Of a stretch of 12,900 bases of DNA, positions 5,391 to 11,538 are shown in pieces. The position numbers and the translations under genes are program-made. The stretch is taken from the NCBI GenBank assembly GCA_025455895.1, contig JALOLQ010000111.1:1-12900 (forward strand), given 5' to 3'. The stretch is from Solirubrobacteraceae bacterium. GTDB taxonomy: Bacteria; Actinomycetota; Thermoleophilia; Solirubrobacterales; Solirubrobacteraceae. How positions within the stretch are numbered: position 1 is the first letter of the stretch; each line of letters begins with the position of its first letter. Under the pieces are notes generated by a model that was not told where the DNA came from, did not search any database, and worked only from the letters and a program-made list of their open reading frames with translations.

Positions 5391-6368
5391 GTGATCGTGG
5401 CGGGCAGCGGGCCGCGCGCGGTGGTCACCACCGCCTCCTACGAGGCGCGGCGCTTCGGCGTCGGCTCGGCGATGCCCGCCGCACAGGCCCGGCGCCTGTG
5501 CCCGGACGCCGTCGTGCTCGCGCCGGACTTCGCGCTCTACCGCGAGCGCTCGGCCGCCGTGATGGACGTCGTCCGCGCCCATGTCGAGCGCGTCGAGCAG
5601 GTCGGCCTCGACGAGGCCTACCTCGACCTGTCCGACCTGCACTCGCCGAACGCCGCGATGCGCCGCCTCGTCGCGGAGATCCGCGCGCGCACCGGGCTCT
5701 CGGCCTCGGTGGGGATCGGCCCGAACAAGCTCGTGGCGAAGGTCGCCTCGGACGCCGAGAAGCCCGCCGGGTTCGTCGTGCTCTCGCGTGAGCAGGCGTG
5801 CGCGCGCTTCGCCGGCGCGCCGGTCGGGCTCGTGCCCGGCATCGGCCCGCGAACCGCCGAGCGCCTCGGCGCGCTCGGCATCACGACGCTCGGCGCGCTC
5901 GCCGGCGCCGACGAGTCCGCGCTGATCGGCGCGTTCGGCCCGCGGCAGGGCCCGTGGCTGCGGCGCCGCGGGCAGTTCCGCGGGGCCGAGGAGGTCGAGA
6001 CCGACCGCGAGGCGGTCAGCGAGTCGCGCGAGACGACATTCGACCGGGACATCGAGGAGCCCGCCCGGCTCGAGGCGATCCTCGCCGAGCTCACCGCCGA
6101 GCTGTGTGCCGGCCTGCGCCGGCACGGGCGCCGCGGGCGCACGATCCGGATCAAGGTCCGGCTCGCGGACTTCACGACCGTCACGCGCGCGCGGACCGTC
6201 GAGCAGCCGACCGACGATCCGGCGCTCGTGGGGGAGGTGGCGCTCGCGCTGCTGCGGGCGTACGCGCCGGAGCGCCCGGTCCGTCTGCTCGGGGTCGGGG
6301 TCACGGGGTTCGCGGCGCCTGCGGCGCCCGCGCGCGACGCGGCGGACCAGCTCGCGCTCCCGCTCTAG
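5391..6368 (+). CDS. dinB: DNA polymerase IV (Y-family), N-terminally truncated
   Basis: Y-family polymerases copy damaged DNA with low fidelity. The 325-residue reading starts at VIVAGSGPRAVVTTASYEARRFGV, which in full-length DinB is about residue 35. The segment before it, with the first catalytic Asp (HVDMDAFFASVE-type motif), is absent in all three frames of the 64-bp gap after the RlpA-like gene. The rest is intact: GLDEAYLDL with the second catalytic Asp-Glu pair, SVGIGPNKLVAKVASDAEKP, the helix-hairpin-helix PGIGPRTAERLGALG, the little-finger domain, and a C-terminal QLALPL that fits a beta-clamp-binding motif. There is no frameshift or internal stop. The GTG at 5391 has no ribosome binding site. 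As read, the protein should lack metal coordination and polymerase activity. It may be a pseudogene, a regulatory relic or the result of a small assembly deletion. Confidence 0.85.
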   Translation: MIVAGSGPRAVVTTASYEARRFGVGSAMPAAQARRLCPDAVVLAPDFALYRERSAAVMDVVRAHVERVEQVGLDEAYLDLSDLHSPNAAMRRLVAEIRARTGLSASVGIGPNKLVAKVASDAEKPAGFVVLSREQACARFAGAPVGLVPGIGPRTAERLGALGITTLGALAGADESALIGAFGPRQGPWLRRRGQFRGAEEVETDREAVSESRETTFDRDIEEPARLEAILAELTAELCAGLRRHGRRGRTIRIKVRLADFTTVTRARTVEQPTDDPALVGEVALALLRAYAPERPVRLLGVGVTGFAAPAAPARDAADQLALPL

Positions 6369-6371
6369 GCT
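6366..6371 (+). promoter_or_regulatory. Putative -10 box of the alpha/beta hydrolase gene at 6379
   Basis: TAGGCT begins with the TAG stop codon of dinB and stands seven bases before the ATG at 6379. There is no separate Shine-Dalgarno at normal distance (the GGGGG run touches the start), so a leaderless transcript is likely. Confidence 0.45.
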
Positions 6372-6378
6372 GCGGGGG

Positions 6379-7185
6379 ATGCCGCACGCCGACGCCGCCG
6401 GGCGCTCCCTGCACTACGTGCGCCGCGGGGAGGGGGAGCCCTACCTGCTGATCCAGGGCCTCAGCGGCACCCACGCCGCGTGGGGCGAGCCGTTCCTCTC
6501 GGCGCTCGAGCCCGGGCTGGACCTCATCGCCTACGACCACCGCGGCATCGGCGACTCGGCACCGAGCGAGGGATCGTTCTCGATCGCCGACCTGGCCGAG
6601 GACGCGGCCGCGCTGCTCGCCGCGCTGGAGATCGAGCGCGCGCACGTGCTCGGGATCTCGATGGGCGGCATGGTGGCCCAGGAGCTCGTGCTGCGCCATC
6701 CCGAGCGGGTGCGCACGCTGGCCCTCGGCTGCACGTTCGCCGGCGGGCCCGAGGGCCGGATCACCGACCGCGCGGTGATCGGGCGGCTGCTCGAGGCGAC
6801 CACGAGCGGCGACCGCGAGCTCCAGCTGCGCACGAGCTTCGAGATCAACGTCTCGCCGGCGTTCGCCGCCGGCGCGGGCCACTACGAGGCCTTCCGGGAG
6901 ATGGCGCTCGCCGTGCCGGCCCCGGTCGCCGTCGTCGTCGAGCAGCTGCGCGCGACCGCCGGCCACGACACGAGCGCGCGCCTGGGGGAGATCCGCGCGC
7001 CGACGCTCGTCGTGCACGGAACCGCTGACGAGATGCTCGTCAGCGCCAACGGCGAGGCGATCGCCCGCGCGATCACCGGTGCGCGGCTCGAGCTGCTGCC
7101 CGGCGTCGGCCACCTCTTCTGGTGGGAGCGGCCGCAGGAGTCGGCGGCGCTCCTGCGCGAGCACGCGCTCGCCGGGTCTCAGTAG
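6379..7185 (+). CDS. Alpha/beta-fold hydrolase
   Basis: A 268-residue soluble alpha/beta hydrolase of the general esterase/MhpC-like type; the substrate cannot be predicted. The fold is shown by LLIQGLSGTHAAWGEPF (oxyanion-hole region), IAYDHRGIGDSAP, the nucleophile elbow GISMGG with S94, HGTADEML with acid D217, and the catalytic His in PGVGHLFWWERP (H245). The whole triad is present in normal order and the length is typical. The ATG at 6379 follows TAGGCT by seven bases, so it is probably expressed from its own leaderless promoter although it begins only ten bases after dinB. Its last seven bases overlap the end of the convergent thioredoxin-like gene. Confidence 0.92.
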   Translation: MPHADAAGRSLHYVRRGEGEPYLLIQGLSGTHAAWGEPFLSALEPGLDLIAYDHRGIGDSAPSEGSFSIADLAEDAAALLAALEIERAHVLGISMGGMVAQELVLRHPERVRTLALGCTFAGGPEGRITDRAVIGRLLEATTSGDRELQLRTSFEINVSPAFAAGAGHYEAFREMALAVPAPVAVVVEQLRATAGHDTSARLGEIRAPTLVVHGTADEMLVSANGEAIARAITGARLELLPGVGHLFWWERPQESAALLREHALAGSQ

Positions 7186-7922
7186 AGCGCAGCGGCCAGC
7201 CGGCGGCGTCCCTCGCGCGCCACGGGATGGTCGACCCCGAGCTCGTCGAGGATCGCGACCACGGCGCGCCGCAGGTCGTCGGTGTGCGCCTCGGCGCCGG
7301 GGATCTGCGCGACGAGCAGGTCCACCGCGCGCTCGTGGTCGCCGGCGTCGAGCGCGGAGAACGCCGGCGCGACGTCGACGTCGCCCGCGGCCTCGAGGCG
7401 GATGCGCGCGGCCAGCCCCTCCGCGGCGAAGCTGCCGGTCACGTTCTCCAGCAGGGCGAGCGCCTCGTCCGGGCGGCCCGCGTCGTACTCCAGGCGCGCC
7501 AGCGCGGCGGCGGCGTCGCCCCGGCCGGGGTCGAGCTCGAGCGCACGCCGCAGGGACGCCTCGTCCCCGGCGGCGACGAGCTCGTCGGCCTCGGTCGGCA
7601 CGAGCCCGTCGAAGAACCGCTCGACGGCGGCCGGCGGCTGGGCGCCGACGAACTCGTCCACGACCGCCGCGTCCCGGAACGCCTTCACCGCCGGGATCCC
7701 CTGGATCCCGAAGCTCTGCGAAAGGCCCGGGTTGGCGTCGGTGTCGACCTTCGCGAGGACGACCTTCCCCTCGCGGCGGCCGGCCGCCTGCTCGAGCGCC
7801 GGAGTGAGGGCGCGGCACGGCCCGCACCAGGCGGCCCAGAAGTCGACGACGACGGGCAGCGTGCGCGAGCGGTCGAGGACCTCGCGCTGGAAGTCCTGCT
7901 CGGTCACGTCGATGACGGTCAT
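7179..7922 (-). CDS. Thioredoxin-TPR protein, CnoX/YbbN-like chaperedoxin
   Basis: A cytoplasmic fusion of thioredoxin with a tetratricopeptide-like tail, the layout of CnoX (YbbN), which protects client proteins from oxidation and aggregation. The 247 residues start MTVIDVTEQDF. The thioredoxin domain (about 1-108) has the complete active site WCGPC (C33, C36) and the cis-proline segment GIQGIPAVKAF. The tail (about 112-247) is helical and Ala/Leu/Arg-rich with TPR-like units such as LELDPGRGDAAAALARLEYDAGRPDEALALL. E. coli CnoX has lost the first active-site Cys; this protein keeps both, so it could also act as a disulfide reductase. An upstream in-frame ATG at 7931 would add three residues but overlaps the TACGAT -10 box, so 7922 is preferred. 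It is divergent from the hydrolase at 7965. Confidence 0.9.
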   Translation of the reverse strand: MTVIDVTEQDFQREVLDRSRTLPVVVDFWAAWCGPCRALTPALEQAAGRREGKVVLAKVDTDANPGLSQSFGIQGIPAVKAFRDAAVVDEFVGAQPPAAVERFFDGLVPTEADELVAAGDEASLRRALELDPGRGDAAAALARLEYDAGRPDEALALLENVTGSFAAEGLAARIRLEAAGDVDVAPAFSALDAGDHERAVDLLVAQIPGAEAHTDDLRRAVVAILDELGVDHPVAREGRRRLAAALY

Positions 7923-7929
7923 GGACGCC

Positions 7930-7935
7930 ATCGTA
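7930..7935 (-). promoter_or_regulatory. Putative -10 box of the thioredoxin-TPR gene
   Basis: TACGAT on the minus strand, seven bases before the ATG at 7922, fits the leaderless pattern. It shares a 42-bp divergent region with the hydrolase at 7965, whose only comparable box is the weaker TTGACT at 7952-7957, also seven bases from its ATG. Confidence 0.45.
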
Positions 7936-7964
7936 GTCGCGCCCGGCGTGCTTGACTGCCCGCC

Positions 7965-8765
7965 ATGGACCCCGCGCGGCTGTTCACGACGGAGGTGGGC
8001 GGCGGCCCGCCGGTCGTCCTGCTGCACGGGCTGACCGCGACCCACCGCTACGTCGTGATGGGCTCGACGGCGCTCGAGCGCGCCGGGCACCGCGTCATCG
8101 CCTACGACGCGCGCGGCCACGGTGCGTCGGCGCCCGCGCCCGCTCCGGACGCCTACCGCTACGAGGACCTCGCCGCCGACCTGCTCGCGGTGCTCGATGC
8201 GCGCGGCGTGGAGCGCGCGGTGCTGGCCGGGGCGTCGATGGGCGCCCACACCGCGCTGCGCGTCGCGCTCGAGCATCCCGAGCGCGTGGCCGGCCTCGTC
8301 GTGATCACCCCCGCGTACGACCCGGCCCAGCACCTCGACGCCGCGTCGCTCGCGCGCTGGGACGCGCTGAGCGACGGCCTGCGCGACGGCGGGGTCGAGG
8401 GCTTCGTCACCGCCTACGGGGAGCCGGCGGGCGATCCCGCGTGGCACGACACGCTGCGGACGGTGCTGCGCCAGCGGCTCGGTGCGCACGAGCATCCCGA
8501 GGCGGTCGCGGACGCCCTGCGCGCGGTCCCGCGGTCCCGGCCGTTCGGGGAGATCTCGGACCTCGGCGCGATCGGCGTGCCGGTGGTCGTCGTCGCCGAC
8601 CGCGACGAGCCCGATCCCGGGCACCCGCTCGCCGTCGGCCAGGCGTACGCGGCCGCGATCCCCGGTGCCCGTCTGGTGGTGGAGGAGCCGGGGGCCTCGC
8701 CCGTGGCGTGGCAGGGCGGGCGGCTCTCGCGGATCATCGCCGAGCTGGCGGCGCAGGCCTCGTGA
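7965..8765 (+). CDS. Alpha/beta-fold hydrolase with displaced catalytic His
   Basis: A 266-residue alpha/beta hydrolase. Visible motifs are VVLLHGLTATHRYV, IAYDARGHGASAP, the nucleophile elbow GASMGA (S91), and VVVADRDEPDPGHP, which supplies the acid. Where most relatives carry the catalytic His (a GHSPHLE-like turn before the last helix), this protein reads EEPGASPVAWQGG, without His. The nearest candidate is H220 in DPGHP, just after the acid strand; it could substitute, or the protein may have another role. The start ATG at 7965 is seven bases after TTGACT, a weak -10-like box, and has no ribosome binding site. The stop overlaps the GTG of the next gene (GTGA), so it is probably co-translated with the acyl-CoA thioesterase. 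That suggests an ester or acyl substrate, but this is an inference. Confidence 0.88.
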   Translation: MDPARLFTTEVGGGPPVVLLHGLTATHRYVVMGSTALERAGHRVIAYDARGHGASAPAPAPDAYRYEDLAADLLAVLDARGVERAVLAGASMGAHTALRVALEHPERVAGLVVITPAYDPAQHLDAASLARWDALSDGLRDGGVEGFVTAYGEPAGDPAWHDTLRTVLRQRLGAHEHPEAVADALRAVPRSRPFGEISDLGAIGVPVVVVADRDEPDPGHPLAVGQAYAAAIPGARLVVEEPGASPVAWQGGRLSRIIAELAAQAS

Positions 8766-9565
8766 GCGCCGAGCCGATCTTCCTCGCCGACGGCGACGCG
8801 TTCCGGGCGACCGCGCACGCCCGTGGCCCGTGGGACGCCGGCGCCCAGCACGGCGGCGCGCCCGCGGCCCTGCTCGCCCGCGCGATCGAGCGCACCGAGC
8901 CCGGTTCGGGGATGCTCGTCGCGCGCATCACCTACGAGTTCCTCGGGCCCGTCCCGCTCGGCGCGGCGCTGCGCGCGTCGACCCGGGTCGTGCGCCCCGG
9001 GCGGCGCTTCCAGCTGATCGAGGCGGAGCTCAGCGGTGACGAGCGCCCACTCGTGCGCGCGCGGGCCGTGCGCCTGCGCCGCGGCGCCGTGGACCTTCCC
9101 CCCGAGGCCCTGGCCCCGGCCTCCGCCGCACCCGGGCCGGAGCTCGGGACTCCGGGGGTCTTTCCCGAGGACGGCGAGCCCGAGGGCTTCCACCGCACCG
9201 CGCTGGAGATCCGCTTCGTCGCCGGAACGGACTACGGGACCGGGCCGGGATGTGCGTGGTTCCGGCTCAGGCGCCCGGTGGTCGAGGGCGAGGTCCCGAC
9301 CCCGCTGCAGCGCGTGGCGGCGGCGGCCGACTTCGGCAACGGCGTGAGCCACGCGCTGCCGTTCTCCGGCTGGCTGTTCGTGAACACCGACCTCTCGCTG
9401 CACCTGTTCCGGGAGCCGGCGGGGGAGTGGGTGCTGCTCGACGCTCGGACATCCGTCCACCCCGTGGGCGCCGGGCTGGCCAGCGCGACGCTCAGCGACG
9501 AATCCGGACCGCTCGGCTCGGCGGCCCAGACGCTGTTCGTGGACCGCCGCTCAAGCCGCGCCTGA
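8762..9565 (+). CDS. Thioesterase family protein (double-hotdog, TesB-like acyl-CoA thioesterase)
   Basis: Probably hydrolyses acyl-CoA to free acid and CoA in the cytoplasm. The 267 residues hold two hotdog halves. The first contains the central-helix motif WDAGAQHGGAPAALLARAIE and the strand ITYEFLGPVPLG. The second contains DFGNGVSHALPF, GWLFVNTDLSLHLFREP, GEWVLLDARTSVHPVGAGLA and the terminal QTLFVDRR, all typical of the 4HBT_3/TesB-like family. The GTG start at 8762 lies within the preceding hydrolase's stop (GTGA overlap), indicating translational coupling. It ends 20 bp before the NHL-repeat gene. The acyl-chain preference is unknown. Confidence 0.9.
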   Translation: MSAEPIFLADGDAFRATAHARGPWDAGAQHGGAPAALLARAIERTEPGSGMLVARITYEFLGPVPLGAALRASTRVVRPGRRFQLIEAELSGDERPLVRARAVRLRRGAVDLPPEALAPASAAPGPELGTPGVFPEDGEPEGFHRTALEIRFVAGTDYGTGPGCAWFRLRRPVVEGEVPTPLQRVAAAADFGNGVSHALPFSGWLFVNTDLSLHLFREPAGEWVLLDARTSVHPVGAGLASATLSDESGPLGSAAQTLFVDRRSSRA

Positions 9566-9585
9566 ATCCGGCCGATCCCGCGGGC

Positions 9586-11178
9586 GTGAGCCTCCGTGCC
9601 GAGAAGCGGCCTGCGCGCACCCGTGTGACCCTCCGGGCGGCGCTCTCGGGCCTGCTGGCGCTCGCCGCCCTGGCGCTCGCCGCCGGGCCGGCCCAGGCCT
9701 ACGTGGCCGCAGGACGCACGATCTGGTCGATCGCCGGGAACGGCCTGCCGTGCTCGCTGAAGCTCGGCCCGTGCGGTGACGGCCTCTCGGCGATCGACGC
9801 GAGCTTCGACACGCCGAGCGGGATCGCCGTGGCGGCGAACGGCACGGTCTACGTCGGCGACACGAGCGACCACAAGATCCGCCGGATCCTCCCGACCGGC
9901 GAGATCTCGACGCTCGCCGGCTCGGGCGCGCCGTGCACGCCGGCGACCGCCGCGTGCGGCGACGGCGAGGCGGCCGTCGGGGCGCAGCTCTCGAGCCCGC
10001 GCGGGCTCGCGCTCGACGCCGCCGGGAACCTCTACATCGCCGACACGGGCACGCACCGCGTGCGCCGGATCGGGACCGACGGGAAGATCACCACGGTGGC
10101 CGGCACCGGCGACCTGTGCAGCCCCTCGACCGCGGCCTGCGGCGACGGTGGGGCGGCCTCCGGCGCCCAGCTGCGCAATCCGCGCGGCGTCGCCGTCTCG
10201 GGGTCGGACCTCTACATCGCCGACTCCGGCTCGAACCGGATCCGCAAGGTCGCCGGCGGCACGATCACGACGATCGCCGGGACCGGCAGCATCTGCCTGA
10301 GCAGCACGTCGGCGTGCGGCGACGGCGGGGTGGGGGAGCCGAGCTTCAACAACCCCAGTGCCGTGACGGTGGACGGGGCGGGCAACGTCTACGTCGCCGA
10401 CACGTACGACAACCGCATCCGGCGGATCACGCCCGGGGGCGAGCTGTCGACGGTCGCGGGCGCCGGGACGACGTGCTCCACACCGACGTCGACGTGCGGT
10501 GACGGGTCCTCACCGACCTTCGCGAAGCTCAGCAACCCGTTCGGCGTCGTCGCCGTGGGGTCCACGCTGTACATCGCCGACACGAACTCGCACAAGATCC
10601 GCCGCCTGGCGAACGGGACGATCTCGACGATCGCCGGAACGGGCGAGCAGTGCTTCAGCCCGCCCTCGTGCGGCGACGGCGGGGCCGCGACCGCCGCCAC
10701 GCTCGGCTACCCGGCGGCGCTGACGGCGACCGCCGCCGGTGACGTCTTCGTGGCCGACAGCGCCGACCACCTCGTGCGCTGGCTCGCCGGGCCGGGCGGT
10801 GCGGGCACGCCGCCCCCGGTGTCCCCGCCCGTCGACCCCCCGCCCGGCGGGGGCGACCCGCCGCCGGCCGTGGAGCCTGCCGCCCCGGCGGCGCCCGCGC
10901 CGACGGCGAGCGAGCCCGCCCCGCCGGCGCCGTCCCCGACGCCGAGCCGGCTGCGCCGCCAGGCCAAGGCCGCCCAGCGCGGCGCCACGTGGGCCCGCGT
11001 CGAGCTGCGCCGCAGCGGGCGCACGGTCGCCACGGGCATGGGCCGCACCCTGGCCCAGGCGCTGCTGCTCGTGCCCGAGAAGGGCGCGAGCGCCCGGCCC
11101 GGCGCCTACCGGCTGCGGATCACGCAGACCTCCCCGCGCGGGCAGCGCCAGCGCAGCCGGATCGTCAAGGTCGTCTGA
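9586..11178 (+). CDS. Secreted NHL-repeat six-bladed beta-propeller protein
   Basis: No enzymatic function can be assigned; NHL propellers usually bind proteins, glycans or nucleic acids. The 530 residues begin with an Arg-rich n-region and a signal peptide (cleavage likely after AQA at residue 38). A propeller follows (about 43-403) with six blades, each containing a core such as LYIADTGTHRVRRIGTDGKI and a strand such as TTVAGTG. Each blade carries a C-x5/6-CGDG loop, with the second Cys at residues 63, 124, 185, 244, 304 and 362, a 58-61 residue period. The N-terminal strand TIWSIAGNG probably closes the ring with the last blade (VFVADSADHLVRWLAG). A Pro/Ala-rich linker (about 404-460) leads to a basic Ig-like C-terminal domain. 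The GTG at 9586 is chosen to give a full signal peptide; the GTG at 9625 is an alternative. Neither has a ribosome binding site, so coupling to the upstream thioesterase is possible. Confidence 0.88.
   Translation: MSLRAEKRPARTRVTLRAALSGLLALAALALAAGPAQAYVAAGRTIWSIAGNGLPCSLKLGPCGDGLSAIDASFDTPSGIAVAANGTVYVGDTSDHKIRRILPTGEISTLAGSGAPCTPATAACGDGEAAVGAQLSSPRGLALDAAGNLYIADTGTHRVRRIGTDGKITTVAGTGDLCSPSTAACGDGGAASGAQLRNPRGVAVSGSDLYIADSGSNRIRKVAGGTITTIAGTGSICLSSTSACGDGGVGEPSFNNPSAVTVDGAGNVYVADTYDNRIRRITPGGELSTVAGAGTTCSTPTSTCGDGSSPTFAKLSNPFGVVAVGSTLYIADTNSHKIRRLANGTISTIAGTGEQCFSPPSCGDGGAATAATLGYPAALTATAAGDVFVADSADHLVRWLAGPGGAGTPPPVSPPVDPPPGGGDPPPAVEPAAPAAPAPTASEPAPPAPSPTPSRLRRQAKAAQRGATWARVELRRSGRTVATGMGRTLAQALLLVPEKGASARPGAYRLRITQTSPRGQRQRSRIVKVV
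9742..10790 (+). repeat. Tandem ~180-bp coding repeats (six NHL blades)
   Basis: Six imperfect tandem units, 174-183 bp each, that encode the propeller blades. The second Cys codon of each loop falls at 9772, 9955, 10138, 10315, 10495 and 10669. The last unit is the most diverged. It is a protein-level repeat rather than recent DNA duplication, because synonymous positions differ between units. Confidence 0.8.
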
Positions 11179-11198
11179 GCCGGTCCCGCCGCGCGGGG

Positions 11199-11204
11199 TA
11201 AGGT
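11199..11204 (+). promoter_or_regulatory. Putative -10 box of the ABM-family gene
   Basis: TAAGGT fits TAnnnT and stands six bases before the ATG at 11211. It also contains AAGG, but the spacing (6-8 bases) would permit a weak Shine-Dalgarno too, so both readings are possible. Confidence 0.4.
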
Positions 11205-11210
11205 GGCGTC

Positions 11211-11531
11211 ATGAGCGGCGTGGTCGTGGTGGCGGTGTTCCGGGCGAAGCCGGGCCGGGCGGACGAGGTGCTCGCGGGCCTGCGACCGGTGATCGAGCAG
11301 ACGCACGGCGAGGCCGGCTGCCTGACGTACGCGCTGCACCGCGACAACGCCGACCCGGACCGGCTCGTGCTGGTCGAGCGCTGGACCTCGCAGGTCGCGC
11401 TCGAGTCGCACTTCCAGCAGCCGTACATGGCCGCGGTCGGCGAGCTCGCCGGCGAGCTGCTCGCGGAGCCGCCGGCGATCCACTTCTGCACGCCGCTGCC
11501 GCAGGGCGACCCCGTCAAGGGCGCCCTGTAG
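11211..11531 (+). CDS. Antibiotic biosynthesis monooxygenase (ABM) family protein, putative quinol monooxygenase
   Basis: A small cytoplasmic ferredoxin-like alpha+beta barrel protein of 106 residues, similar to YgiN-type quinol monooxygenases. These oxidise quinols or polycyclic aromatics without cofactor or metal, as homodimers. Family features are VVVAVFRAKPGRADEVLAGL at the N-terminus, then EAGCLTYALHRDNADPDRLVLVERW and the strand-helix SQVALESHFQQPYM. Length is usual for the family. It faces the convergent TolB-like gene, whose stop is only seven bases away, and no terminator separates them. The specific substrate is unknown; many ABM proteins have unassigned roles. Confidence 0.9.
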   Translation: MSGVVVVAVFRAKPGRADEVLAGLRPVIEQTHGEAGCLTYALHRDNADPDRLVLVERWTSQVALESHFQQPYMAAVGELAGELLAEPPAIHFCTPLPQGDPVKGAL

Positions 11532-11538
11532 CCGGGGC

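Noticed and set aside
4145..5431. Minus-strand open frame opposite the RlpA-like gene
   Set aside because: No recognisable motif; the plus strand has signal peptide, Ig-like repeats and the RlpA barrel.
8414..9460. Minus-strand open frame opposite the hydrolase and thioesterase
   Set aside because: Compositional shadow; the opposing plus-strand frames carry clear family motifs.
9742..10790. The ~180-bp tandem repeats as a CRISPR or satellite array
   Set aside because: They are in frame, diverged at synonymous sites and encode NHL blades; no short identical repeats with unique spacers occur.
11185..11197. CCCGC/GCGGG mini-hairpin after the NHL gene as a terminator
   Set aside because: Five-bp stem with a three-base loop and no T-tract; such stems are common by chance at this base composition.
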